From Paenibacillus turpanensis (GTDB lineage: Bacteria; Bacillota; Bacilli; Paenibacillales; YIM-B00363), in NCBI RefSeq assembly GCF_011421635.1, contig NZ_WTLI01000016.1, positions 1-64,000 on the forward strand: DNA of 64,000 bases, written 5' to 3'. A program made the translations under genes and the position numbers. The notes under the pieces were generated by a model that saw only the letters and a program-made list of their open reading frames with translations, was not told where the DNA came from and did no database searches. Below are positions 45,717 through 54,246 of the stretch, piece after piece. How positions within the stretch are numbered: position 1 is the stretch's first letter; each line of letters starts with the position of its first letter.

Positions 45717-45749
45717 GCGTCGGTCACACAATGTACCGACGCTTCATTT
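45717..45749 (+). terminator. Hairpin with T-tract in the typA leader
   Basis: GCGTCGGT (45717-45724) pairs perfectly with ACCGACGC (45735-45742) around a ten-base loop, followed by TTCATTTTTG. It may end the upstream membrane-protein transcript, or act as a leader hairpin or attenuator if the promoter just upstream is real. Confidence 0.6.
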
Positions 45750-45774
45750 TTGTTCGAGGGAGAGAATCACAACA

Positions 45775-47613
45775 ATGCATTCAAGGGATAAGATTCGAAA
45801 TATTGCGATTATCGCTCACGTTGACCATGGTAAAACGACGCTAGTCGATAAATTGCTGCAGCAATCCGGTACGTTTCGCAATAACGAGGCACTGCAGGAA
45901 CGCGCGATGGATTCCAATGATCTGGAAAGAGAGCGCGGAATTACGATCCTTGCAAAGAATACGGCGGTTCATTATAAGGATTATTTGATTAATATCGTGG
46001 ATACGCCTGGGCACGCGGATTTCGGCGGCGAAGTAGAGCGCATTATGAAGATGGTTGACGGCGTTCTTCTGCTCGTGGATGCTTTTGAGGGCTGTATGCC
46101 GCAAACGAAATTCGTACTCCGCAAAGCGCTGGAGCAGCATCTTAAGCCGATCGTTGTTGTGAACAAGGTTGACCGTCCTAATGCTCGTCCGATTGAGGTT
46201 GTGGATGAAGTGCTCGACCTGTTTATCGAGCTTGGTGCCGACGATGAGCAGCTGGAGTTCCCGGTTGTGTACACTTCGGGCTTGCAGGGAACAAGCGGTA
46301 AAAATCCGGAAGAGCTTGGCGAAAATATGCTCACACTCTTTGAAGAGATTGTAGACCGTATTCCTTCCCCGACGGAAAGTGTATCGGATCCTTTGCAATT
46401 CCTGGTTACATTGATGGACTACAACGAATTCTTAGGCCGTATTGCCATTGGCCGTGTGAACCGCGGCGTTATTCGCCAAGGACAGCCGCTCGCAGTATGT
46501 ACGCGCGAAGGCAATATAAAGCAGGGCAGAATTGAAAAGCTGTTCGGCTTCCAAGGGCTGAAGCGTATTGAAATCGAAGAAGCTGCAGCTGGCGATATTG
46601 TAGCGATTGCTGGGATTAAGGACATCAATATCGGTGAAACGCTGGCCGACATGAATAACCCTGAACCGCTTCCGGTGCTGAAAATTGACGAGCCGACGCT
46701 GCAAATGACGTTTGTAGTCAATAACAGCCCATTTGCCGGTAAGGAAGGCAAATACGTAACGTCCCGTAAGCTTCGTGAACGCTTATATAAGGAATTGGAA
46801 ACCGACGTAGCGCTTCGTGTTGAAGACACGGACAGCCCGGATGCATTTGTTGTTTCCGGACGCGGTGAGCTCCACCTTGGTATTCTGATCGAAAACATGC
46901 GCCGCGAAGGCTACGAGCTTCAGGTTTCCAAGCCGGAGGTTATTATTAAGGAAGTTGACGGTGTGAAGATGGAGCCGCTCGAACGCCTTCTTATTGACGT
47001 GCCGGAGGATTCCATGGGCGCAGTTATGGAAAGCCTTGGAACACGCAAAGCGGAAATGGTGAACATGGTCAACAACAGCGGTCAGGTTCGCTTAGAATTC
47101 CTGATTCCTGCTCGCGGCTTGATCGGGTACCGCACATATTTCTTGACGCTGACACGCGGCTACGGTGTTATGAACCATGCTTTTGACAGCTACGCGCCTG
47201 TCGTTGGCGGTCAGGTCGGCGGACGCCATCAAGGCGTACTCATTGCAAGCGACAGCGGAACCGCAACCTTCTATGGCTTGATGTCGGTAGAAGACCGCGG
47301 CATCATGTTTATCGAGCCGGGTGCTGAGGTGTATGAGGGTATGATCGTCGGCGAGCATACGCGCGACAATGATATTATCGTTAACGTATGTAAGGAAAAG
47401 CAGCTGACGAATATGCGTTCCGCGAATAAGGATGAAACAGTGAAGCTGAAAACGCCTCGCCTCATGAGCTTAGAGCAGGCGCTGGAGTACTTGAATGACG
47501 ACGAGTACTGCGAGGTTACTCCAAAGTCGATCCGTATGCGTAAGAAAATTTTGAACAAGAGCGAACGCGACCGTGCCGAAAAGCATCGCAAAATGTCCGA
47601 AGCAGGCGTGTAA
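45775..47613 (+). CDS. typA: Ribosome-binding GTPase TypA/BipA
   Basis: TypA is an EF-G-like translational GTPase that helps 50S assembly and stress or cold adaptation. The 612-aa protein has NIAIIAHVDHGKTTLVDKLL (G1), RERGITI (G2), DTPGHADF (G3) and NKVDRP (G4), then beta-barrel, EF-G III and V-like domains and the BipA C-terminal domain. SD GAGGGAG is upstream of the ATG. ylaH follows, as in Bacillus. Confidence 0.97.
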   Translation: MHSRDKIRNIAIIAHVDHGKTTLVDKLLQQSGTFRNNEALQERAMDSNDLERERGITILAKNTAVHYKDYLINIVDTPGHADFGGEVERIMKMVDGVLLLVDAFEGCMPQTKFVLRKALEQHLKPIVVVNKVDRPNARPIEVVDEVLDLFIELGADDEQLEFPVVYTSGLQGTSGKNPEELGENMLTLFEEIVDRIPSPTESVSDPLQFLVTLMDYNEFLGRIAIGRVNRGVIRQGQPLAVCTREGNIKQGRIEKLFGFQGLKRIEIEEAAAGDIVAIAGIKDINIGETLADMNNPEPLPVLKIDEPTLQMTFVVNNSPFAGKEGKYVTSRKLRERLYKELETDVALRVEDTDSPDAFVVSGRGELHLGILIENMRREGYELQVSKPEVIIKEVDGVKMEPLERLLIDVPEDSMGAVMESLGTRKAEMVNMVNNSGQVRLEFLIPARGLIGYRTYFLTLTRGYGVMNHAFDSYAPVVGGQVGGRHQGVLIASDSGTATFYGLMSVEDRGIMFIEPGAEVYEGMIVGEHTRDNDIIVNVCKEKQLTNMRSANKDETVKLKTPRLMSLEQALEYLNDDEYCEVTPKSIRMRKKILNKSERDRAEKHRKMSEAGV

Positions 47614-47640
47614 TCTCGCTGCGGAAAGGTTGAGCTTTTA

Positions 47641-47931
47641 ATGAACGCATGGTTCGCTGAGCATGAGCTCATCAGCTACATCTTGATTTTTGTATTGGTC
47701 ACTTTTGTCTATAACAAAGTATTCCGCCAGTCCAGGCTGCCCATTTTGAAGGAAGTTGTCGTTGTATTTCTTCTTTTGATTGGCTCCTATATGCTTTTGT
47801 TTTTCCAGGTTGCGGCGGGATTACCTATTATACCGAGCTTGCTTGTCGCCGTATTCCTCATGTTTCTTACTAAGGTGCGATACATCGTGGAAGACAAGCA
47901 GAAGAAAAGCCAGAGCGGGGACAACAATTAA
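47641..47931 (+). CDS. ylaH: YlaH-like membrane protein
   Basis: A 96-aa protein with three hydrophobic helices, including HELISYILIFVLVTFVYNKV and the motif RLPILKEVVVV, typical of the YlaH family. It sits directly after typA, as in Bacillus. The function is unknown. The SD AAAGGTTGAG is modest. Confidence 0.88.
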   Translation: MNAWFAEHELISYILIFVLVTFVYNKVFRQSRLPILKEVVVVFLLLIGSYMLLFFQVAAGLPIIPSLLVAVFLMFLTKVRYIVEDKQKKSQSGDNN

Positions 47932-47994
47932 CGGCGATTTTGCAGGGAATACGAAATTGTGTTGATGAAACGATCGGGGTAAGGAGGAGTGGAT

Positions 47995-48420
47995 ATGGCC
48001 GGATACTGGTGCATACCTATCAAAACCTTGCACCCGGTCGTTTTTAGTGCAATGCGGATTTTTATGGCGGGCGAGGAGGCGGAAAGCTTCCGGATGAGGC
48101 TACAGCAGCTGCATCCAAGGATGCTGCTTAGCTTTAAGGCAAGCCTGCTGCTTGACTATGACGATGGGGCCTGTGGGGGCGAGGACATCGATTTGGATTT
48201 TGAACAGACGAGAGATATCGTTTTTGACGGTAACCCGCTCGCCTTATCCCACTGCGCCGAGGCATTCTTCGATCGTCTTTTAGCACCTGCAGAGGCGATG
48301 CTTTTACTGAATCAGGCCATGAAGGAAGAATGGCTCCCAATACAAAAGCAGTGGCTGGAGCAAGTTTTGACTTGGTATGAATCGGGTTACGAGGTTGTTC
48401 TGCTTAAGGAGGGCACATAA
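47995..48420 (+). CDS. Small soluble protein, unknown
   Basis: I recognise no family. The 141-aa, mildly acidic protein begins MAGYWCIPIKTLHPVVFSAM and has no signal peptide or membrane helix. ATG 47995 has AAGGAGGAG six bases upstream. It is followed two bases after its stop by the next gene, so the pair is translationally coupled. In Bacillus this spot between ylaH and ylaJ is held by ylaI, which it does not resemble. Confidence 0.75.
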   Translation: MAGYWCIPIKTLHPVVFSAMRIFMAGEEAESFRMRLQQLHPRMLLSFKASLLLDYDDGACGGEDIDLDFEQTRDIVFDGNPLALSHCAEAFFDRLLAPAEAMLLLNQAMKEEWLPIQKQWLEQVLTWYESGYEVVLLKEGT

Positions 48421-48422
48421 TT

Positions 48423-48698
48423 ATGAATTTTCAAGACGCCTTGTTTAATTGGCTGCAAATCCGCATCGTTGCTAATGCTCGTCCGTCTGATCATGCCGCA
48501 TTGGAGACGGCGCGGTTTTTCTCGGAAATTTTGCAGGAGGACCATGGGCTAGATACGTTTGAAATTAGTAAGGTTGACGATACAATGGTATATATTAAAT
48601 ACATGAAGGATGGTGCATCCAAGCTGCAAATGTTCGATCGTGAATCGGCAGAGCAGCTGCTTCGAGATATTGAAGCGGAGCCCAAGTATAACAACTAG
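48423..48698 (+). CDS. Small soluble protein, unknown
   Basis: A 91-aa protein (MNFQDALFNWLQIRIVANAR) without recognisable domain, acidic at the C-terminus. SD AAGGAGGG lies inside the end of the preceding gene. It lies 15 bases before the LytR-CpsA-Psr gene, so the three probably share a transcript. No catalytic motif is visible. Confidence 0.78.
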   Translation: MNFQDALFNWLQIRIVANARPSDHAALETARFFSEILQEDHGLDTFEISKVDDTMVYIKYMKDGASKLQMFDRESAEQLLRDIEAEPKYNN

Positions 48699-48713
48699 GC
48701 AGGTGACAACACT

Positions 48714-49700
48714 ATGGCTTCAAATGAACCAATGCCAATTCCTCCGAGAACGAGGAAACAAAAGCCGAAATCGTCCGGTGCGGTATGGAAATGGCTGCTT
48801 ACAATATTGGCTCTGCTGCTGATCGGCGGGGCGGTGTATGCCGGTATAATTGTAAAGCAAGCAGCGGATACGGTGAAGGAAATTGGTACGGATGAAAAGG
48901 TAGCGCCAGGTAATTCAGCAGCTGTTAAACCGTTGACCTTTTTGCTGTTAGGCCTCGATACCCGAAAGGAAACAGGCAGCTTAAACACGGATGTCATAAT
49001 GGTGGCTTCGGTAAATCCAGCTAGCAAGAGTGCAACGGTTGTTTCCATTCCGCGCGATACCTTATTAAAAACGAAAAATAAAACCGGCAAAGCGAATTCA
49101 TTTTACTCTTCCTATATGCGCTCCAACGGCAATGATTCCGCCAAAACAGCTGCTTCAATGAAGAAGGCCTTCGGAGAATACTTAGAAGTACCGGTAGATT
49201 ATGTAGCGGTTGTCAATTTTACCTTTTTTTCAGGACTTGTTGATAGTGTAGGCGGGATAACGGTAAACGTAGACATGGACATGAAATACCGCGATAAAGC
49301 GGATGGAACGAATATCAATCTTTCCAAGGGTGTCCAGAAATTAAATGGGGAGCAGGCGCTGGACTTTGTGCGATACCGTAAGTCGAACGACGGTACGAAT
49401 GAGTCCAGCGATTTCGAGCGGAACGAGCGGCAACAGCAGGTTATAGCCGAGCTGCTAGGCAAACTAAAATCGGTTCAGGGACTTGCCAATTTGGATAAAG
49501 TACTGAGCGCAGCCGGTAAAAATATTAACACTGACATCCCTTCTCAGCAAATTTATGAGCTGTTACGGACATATCTCGGCATTTCAAACGATAAAATAAA
49601 TTATATCCATTTATCGGGCGATTGGAAAAGTCCTTATGTTTATATCGATCAAGCTCAACTTACAGAAGCTCGCTCGCGACTGAAGGAGCAATTGAAATAA
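48714..49700 (+). CDS. LytR-CpsA-Psr family cell-wall glycopolymer ligase
   Basis: LCP enzymes attach teichoic acids or other polymers to peptidoglycan outside the membrane. The 328-aa protein has a basic cytoplasmic N-terminus, one transmembrane helix at about residues 25-50 (WLLTILALLLIGGAVYAG), then the LCP domain. Motifs are LLGLDTR, VSIPRDT, DSVGGITVNVD and GEQALDFVRYRKS, with the Asp and Arg residues that bind the polyprenyl-phosphate donor. The GC and codon use match its neighbours. Confidence 0.94.
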   Translation: MASNEPMPIPPRTRKQKPKSSGAVWKWLLTILALLLIGGAVYAGIIVKQAADTVKEIGTDEKVAPGNSAAVKPLTFLLLGLDTRKETGSLNTDVIMVASVNPASKSATVVSIPRDTLLKTKNKTGKANSFYSSYMRSNGNDSAKTAASMKKAFGEYLEVPVDYVAVVNFTFFSGLVDSVGGITVNVDMDMKYRDKADGTNINLSKGVQKLNGEQALDFVRYRKSNDGTNESSDFERNERQQQVIAELLGKLKSVQGLANLDKVLSAAGKNINTDIPSQQIYELLRTYLGISNDKINYIHLSGDWKSPYVYIDQAQLTEARSRLKEQLK

Positions 49701-49726
49701 ACGGGTAGAAGGTAATTTCCCGCCTA

Positions 49727-49735
49727 TGTTATAAT
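49727..49735 (+). promoter_or_regulatory. Extended -10 promoter for the split-barrel gene
   Basis: TGTTATAAT combines a TGN extension with a perfect TATAAT. No good -35 hexamer is present 17 bases upstream. A start near 49742 gives a 30-base leader. Confidence 0.6.
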
Positions 49736-49771
49736 ATGGTTAATCGCACTGAAATCAGGAGGATTCGCTGG

Positions 49772-50224
49772 ATGTCCGATATTGTCACTGAACTCAATGA
49801 AGCTTTACTGGAAGCGCTGAAAGGCGAAACACTTGTGTTACTCGGAACGGTGGATGCAGAATCCAACGGTCCATCTGTGAGTGCTATTTCGTGGATGACG
49901 GCGGTTGATTTCCGTCTGCTTCGTTTTGCCGTGGATGCACGTTCCCGTATTGTAGGAAATGTGAAGCAGAACCCGAAGGTTTCCGTGACCTTGTTTGCAG
50001 GTGAATCTGTTCATACTGTATATGGGACAGCGAATGTTATCAGCGATTCGCTGGCGGATGTTCCTTTCCCATTGGCATGCGTCGATATCCGTGTGGAATC
50101 GGTACGCGATGCGATGTTCTACGGCGCGAAAATCGCTGTCGAACCAAAATACGAAAAGACCTACGATAAGCGTGCCGCGGAGAAGCTGGACAATCAAGTA
50201 TTTTCCGCTATGAATAAAGCCTAG
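49772..50224 (+). CDS. Pyridoxamine 5'-phosphate oxidase-like flavin protein
   Basis: A 150-aa FMN-binding split-barrel protein of the PNPOx-like superfamily. It reads LVLLGTVDAESNGPSVSAIS and RIVGNVKQNPKVSVTLFAG. ATG 49772 has AGGAGG about nine bases upstream. The specific substrate is unknown; members range from heme-utilisation proteins to general flavin reductases. It has its own promoter and terminator. Confidence 0.83.
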   Translation: MSDIVTELNEALLEALKGETLVLLGTVDAESNGPSVSAISWMTAVDFRLLRFAVDARSRIVGNVKQNPKVSVTLFAGESVHTVYGTANVISDSLADVPFPLACVDIRVESVRDAMFYGAKIAVEPKYEKTYDKRAAEKLDNQVFSAMNKA

Positions 50225-50252
50225 TCCATTCGTGGACTAGGCTTTTATTTTT
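50216..50252 (+). terminator. Intrinsic terminator overlapping the stop codon
   Basis: AAAGCCTAGTCCA-TTCG-TGGACTAGGCTTTT is a near-perfect long stem with a TTCG tetraloop, followed by ATTTTT. The TAG stop is inside the left arm. Confidence 0.9.
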
Positions 50253-50268
50253 AAAAATTGTCGAATCA

Positions 50269-50832
50269 TCACGAACTTGGCTGTTGAACAGCCCCGTTTT
50301 TGCCCTGCTGCTGCATAGCCGGTGGATCATACTCCGGAGCAACATCCTGCGGCAGCTGAGGAATAATTCTTCCGATAATATCCGCCATTTCGTTAGCTAG
50401 ACCGCTAAAGGGTTTACCATTCGCGATATCCTCACGGATTTCACGAATCCGGTCAGCTAAATCCATATCTGCAGTTACAATGGCATTCACGCCGTACGGA
50501 TCCTTACGTAGCGCCTCGGCTACGGAATATTTTATTGTGCCGACGCGGGAACGATCCGCCGTACCTTCAATATCAATGCCGACAACGGCTGTGTTTCCCA
50601 TAACCACACAGTTGGCGGACTTGACTTGAGGAACGCTTGCTGCAAGCCGTTCTAACCTTTCTGTAACCTCTTGCGGGTTAGCCGGCATTTGTTGTTTTAT
50701 CCGGTTTGGGGCTGTTTGCTCGGTGTTGACTTTATAATTCTCACTTTGGGGAGGGGAAGCATCATTCGTTTCATTACGGCTGCAGCCGGCAAGCGCCAAG
50801 CCAATACACAAAAGCATAATCGCATATCGCAT
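50269..50832 (-). CDS. ylaJ: YhcN/YlaJ family sporulation lipoprotein
   Basis: A 187-aa lipoprotein with signal MRYAIMLLCIGLALAGC and the YhcN/YlaJ domain (RLAASVPQVKSANCVVMGNT, then VGTIKYSVAEALRKDP). Family members are spore or forespore membrane lipoproteins involved in germination. In Bacillus ylaJ is adjacent to ylaK; here it is divergent from ylaK with a 99-base gap holding both promoters. The SD is weak to moderate. Confidence 0.88.
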   Translation of the reverse strand: MRYAIMLLCIGLALAGCSRNETNDASPPQSENYKVNTEQTAPNRIKQQMPANPQEVTERLERLAASVPQVKSANCVVMGNTAVVGIDIEGTADRSRVGTIKYSVAEALRKDPYGVNAIVTADMDLADRIREIREDIANGKPFSGLANEMADIIGRIIPQLPQDVAPEYDPPAMQQQGKNGAVQQPSS

Positions 50833-50931
50833 GAAAATCGTCCTTTCTATTCTTGAAATGTTCCAAATTAGCTTGTCCGACTTGCAGCTCTACTATGTAT
50901 TCCGCCAGACCAAGCGATGGAGGGGACTCAA

Positions 50932-52263
50932 ATGAAAAAAATCTACGTACTCGACACTAACGTGCTGCTGCACGATCCGAATGCGATTTTTGCTTTTGAG
51001 GACAATGAAGTAATTATACCGGCGGTTGTACTGGAAGAAATTGATTCCAAAAAACGTAATGCGGATGAAATCGGCCGAAATGCCCGGTTTGTATCCAGGC
51101 TTTTAGATAGCTTACGAGAAACAGGAAGACTCCACGATGGGATTCAGCTGGAGAACGGCGGATCGATTAAGGTGGAGCTCAATCATCGCAGCTTTGCGAA
51201 AATGCAAGACTTTTTCGGGGAAAATACGAATGATAACCGCATATTGGCGGTCGCTGTTAATTATCACTTCGAAGAAATTGCGAAGCCAGAGCCGCGGCCC
51301 GTTGTGTTGGTAAGCAAGGATACACTAGTCCGCATTAAGGCAGATGTGCTTGGCGTAAACGCTGAGGATTACATGAATGACCGGACCGTCTCGCTGTCGG
51401 AAATGTATATGGGCTGCAATACGATTCACGTGCATCCTTCGGTCATCGATGAATTTTATACCTTTCGGCAGCTGAATGTGTCATCGCTGGCGGGAAAATG
51501 CGAGCTGTATCCGCATGAATTTGTCATTCTAAAAGATGAGCTGGGAACTTCGAAATCGGCGCTGCTTAAAGTGTCTAAGGATGGAAAAAAGTTGGAGCCG
51601 CTTTATTTAAGCAACGATCCGGTCTGGGGGATCGGAGCAAGAAATGCCCAGCAGCGTATGGCATTGGAGCTCTTGCTTAACGATGATATCCCTCTTGTGA
51701 CGCTTACAGGCAAGGCGGGTACCGGCAAAACCCTGCTGGCCCTTGCTGCCGGTCTGCACAAAGTGGAGGATGAGCGCAAATATAAAAAGCTGCTGATTGC
51801 GCGTCCTGTTGTTCCAATGGGAAAAGATATCGGTTATTTGCCTGGGGAAAAGGAAGAGAAGCTGCGGCCATGGATGCAGCCGATTTATGATAATTTGGAG
51901 TTTTTATTTGACACGAAAAAATCCGGTGATATCGATAAGATCCTGGCGGGACTTGGTTCTATCCAGGTGGAGGCGCTCACGTACATACGGGGAAGATCGA
52001 TTCCGGGCCAGTTTATTATTATCGACGAAGCGCAAAACCTGAGCAAGCACGAAGTGAAAACAATTATTACGCGTGTTGGAGAAGGCAGTAAAATTGTATT
52101 GATGGGGGATCCGGAGCAAATCGATCACCCGTATTTGGACTCCACCAGCAACGGCCTGACCTATACGGTGGAACGCTTTAAGAGGCAGGCGGTAAGCGGA
52201 CATATTACGCTGGAGAAGGGCGAACGCTCACAGCTTGCGCAGCTTGCTACGGAAGTGATGTAA
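50932..52263 (+). CDS. ylaK: PIN-PhoH family ATPase (YlaK)
   Basis: A 443-aa fusion of an N-terminal PIN ribonuclease-like domain (YVLDTNVLLHDPNAIF, then EEIDSKKR) with a PhoH ATPase (LTGKAGTGKTLLALAAG and FIIIDEAQNLSKHEVK). PhoH2-type proteins are thought to act as RNA helicase-nucleases. ATG 50932 follows TGGAGGGG by seven bases. This is the second PhoH in the window. A strong bidirectional terminator follows. Confidence 0.92.
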   Translation: MKKIYVLDTNVLLHDPNAIFAFEDNEVIIPAVVLEEIDSKKRNADEIGRNARFVSRLLDSLRETGRLHDGIQLENGGSIKVELNHRSFAKMQDFFGENTNDNRILAVAVNYHFEEIAKPEPRPVVLVSKDTLVRIKADVLGVNAEDYMNDRTVSLSEMYMGCNTIHVHPSVIDEFYTFRQLNVSSLAGKCELYPHEFVILKDELGTSKSALLKVSKDGKKLEPLYLSNDPVWGIGARNAQQRMALELLLNDDIPLVTLTGKAGTGKTLLALAAGLHKVEDERKYKKLLIARPVVPMGKDIGYLPGEKEEKLRPWMQPIYDNLEFLFDTKKSGDIDKILAGLGSIQVEALTYIRGRSIPGQFIIIDEAQNLSKHEVKTIITRVGEGSKIVLMGDPEQIDHPYLDSTSNGLTYTVERFKRQAVSGHITLEKGERSQLAQLATEVM

Positions 52264-52271
52264 TCATACGC

Positions 52272-52317
52272 AAAAAAGAGATCGTTGTGTTCAGAATGGA
52301 CACAACGATCTCTTTTC
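52272..52317. terminator. Strong bidirectional terminator
   Basis: AAAAAAGAGATCGTTGTGT pairs with ACACAACGATCTCTTTT around a short loop. Both A- and T-tracts are present, so it ends ylaK (+) and the convergent minus-strand gene. Confidence 0.9.
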
Positions 52318-52319
52318 AT

Positions 52320-52805
52320 TTAATGAACCTCCGCGATCGTACAGCCGTAAGCAGAGGAGGTTTTCTCCATAAGCTGATCCAAGTGGCGCTGCGTTACGTA
52401 TACCCGCTGACCGTTCTCTACCCAATGCGCTAGAAGATGCTCTTCCATTTGCTCAAGCGCCTGCTGCGGATCGCTGTCTGCCGAACCGGGCAGCAATTGA
52501 AACAGGAAAGCAAGCTCCGTGTCCATATAATAGCGTCCTGTCTTTCCAGTAAATATATAGTCATCGGAAGCCGGACGCAACTGAGCCTGGTCGGGGATAA
52601 CGTAAAGCTCAACGGTATCGTACTCAATGTTATATTTATTCATGATTTCCGATACAGTGTTAAGATCGCTCGCATTTTCCAAAATCAGCGTTTCTTTCGA
52701 ACGGTCAAACAGTGCAGCCGATCCTGCCAACGCTTTTACAACCTGTGCGTAAAACCCTGGCAGTTTTCCCTCGGGCATAGACATGGCGACGGCAGTCTTT
52801 TTCAT
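52320..52805 (-). CDS. Conserved unknown protein in the ylaL position
   Basis: A 161-aa soluble protein beginning KKTAVAMSMPEGKLPGFY after Met. I see no catalytic motif or membrane segment. It lies beside ylaK, the place of ylaL in Bacillus, but orthology is only a positional guess. ATG 52805 follows GAGGAGGAG. It is convergent with ylaK and divergent from the solute-binding protein gene. Confidence 0.72.
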   Translation of the reverse strand: MKKTAVAMSMPEGKLPGFYAQVVKALAGSAALFDRSKETLILENASDLNTVSEIMNKYNIEYDTVELYVIPDQAQLRPASDDYIFTGKTGRYYMDTELAFLFQLLPGSADSDPQQALEQMEEHLLAHWVENGQRVYVTQRHLDQLMEKTSSAYGCTIAEVH

Positions 52806-52917
52806 TACGATCTCCTCCTCTTGAATATCCATTATGTCTGATCGGAAAAACGATGGCAAGCGCTTCACCATTTTGTTAAGATGGTTGTAGAGTACAGGTA
52901 TGGGAGGAATCGTCAGC

Positions 52918-54246
52918 ATGCTGAAGCGAAGAGGCGTGGCGCTTCTGATCTCAGTTATGATTGTTGTTTTTGTTTTATTAAATCGTTATACCGATAGTCC
53001 CGTCCCATATCCGGCCATTATGATTCCAGGCATTCAGTCTTCCGGTACAGAACGTGCGGAAACGCCTGGACCTGCGGTTCCCCAAGAGATTACAGTGTCG
53101 GTGCCGCTTCGTTTGGAAGAAACAACGCGATTAAGGGAGTTTATTGCGCAGTACGAGGTAAACCATCCTGATATTCGTGTTCGGGTCATTCAGCAGCCGG
53201 TTCCAGCCGAGTATGATTCGTCTTTGACGGTGCTTCGCATGGGGGAAGCACCCGATATTATGCTTGTGGATAATGTATGGGTGAGTGAATGGGCTGCGCA
53301 GGGATATTTGCAGCCGCTGGATTCGTATTATACTCCCGAGCATCAAGTAAAGCATGCCGATGACATGGTAAGCCAGCTGAAATGGAATGGATACATATGG
53401 GGGATTCCAAAGGATATGGATCCTTATATTATCGTCTATCATAAACAGACGTTTGCGGATGATCCGGGAGGTGTGCCTCCTAATTTCGGTGAACCATTGT
53501 TGTCTGTACATAAGGAGCTCTCTAATGCGGAGAAAGGAACGTTCGGCTTATGGGCGGACCCGGATGACCCCTATGCGGTGATTTCCCTCTTGTGGGCGCT
53601 GGGCGGCTCGGTAGAGCGTGCGCTTAATGGCCAGGATGGAGGGGCGCTTTCCTCAAGTAAAGAGGAAAGTATAAAGCTGCTGGAGGCGTATTTATCCGTT
53701 CCTCATCCGGCTGAGCCGTTAACTGTGGAAGAGGCGTGGTCCTATTTGCAAAATGGTACGATAGCGATGATGATTGCGCCATCCAGCATTGTGAAGCTGC
53801 TGCCGAAGGATGGCTTGGAATCGATCGAAATCGGAGGTCAGGCCGGGGCCGCTAATGATTCCATTCCGAAAGGAACGGCAAGGACCGTGCAAAGATCAGG
53901 AGGCTGGATGAAAGGACGAAGCTTTGTCATCACAGCCGGATCCGATCATGCCTCCGAATCGGCGAAATTTTTATTAGAGCTATCCGGTCGGGAAGTGCAG
54001 TCCAGATTAGTAGAAGCGGGGACAGGTCAGCCGGCGGCTTTACCGGAGTTTGATTGGCTGACGGGAAGGAGTGCTCATGTATCCAAAGCAAGGGTGCTTC
54101 CCGCCGACCCGCAGCAGCCAATGAGGATGCGCCGTCTGGCCGAGCGAACGAAAGAGTTATGGGCAGGAAACATAACGGCACGTCAGTATATGGAACCCGA
54201 AAAAGAACAAAAGGCCGGAAAGCTTGAAATGGCTTCCGACCGTTAA
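52918..54246 (+). CDS. Extracellular solute-binding protein, family 1-like
   Basis: A 442-aa periplasmic-binding-fold protein of the sugar ABC type. An N-terminal hydrophobic anchor (VALLISVMIVVFVLLN) has no lipobox cysteine, unlike most Gram-positive binding proteins. The ligand fold includes LRMGEAPDIMLVDNVW and WGIPKDMDPYIIVYH. No ABC permease or ATPase genes are adjacent, so it is an orphan. ATG 52918 has GGGAGG ten bases upstream; ATG 52900 is an alternative. The TAA stop overlaps that of the convergent gene. Confidence 0.83.
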   Translation: MLKRRGVALLISVMIVVFVLLNRYTDSPVPYPAIMIPGIQSSGTERAETPGPAVPQEITVSVPLRLEETTRLREFIAQYEVNHPDIRVRVIQQPVPAEYDSSLTVLRMGEAPDIMLVDNVWVSEWAAQGYLQPLDSYYTPEHQVKHADDMVSQLKWNGYIWGIPKDMDPYIIVYHKQTFADDPGGVPPNFGEPLLSVHKELSNAEKGTFGLWADPDDPYAVISLLWALGGSVERALNGQDGGALSSSKEESIKLLEAYLSVPHPAEPLTVEEAWSYLQNGTIAMMIAPSSIVKLLPKDGLESIEIGGQAGAANDSIPKGTARTVQRSGGWMKGRSFVITAGSDHASESAKFLLELSGREVQSRLVEAGTGQPAALPEFDWLTGRSAHVSKARVLPADPQQPMRMRRLAERTKELWAGNITARQYMEPEKEQKAGKLEMASDR

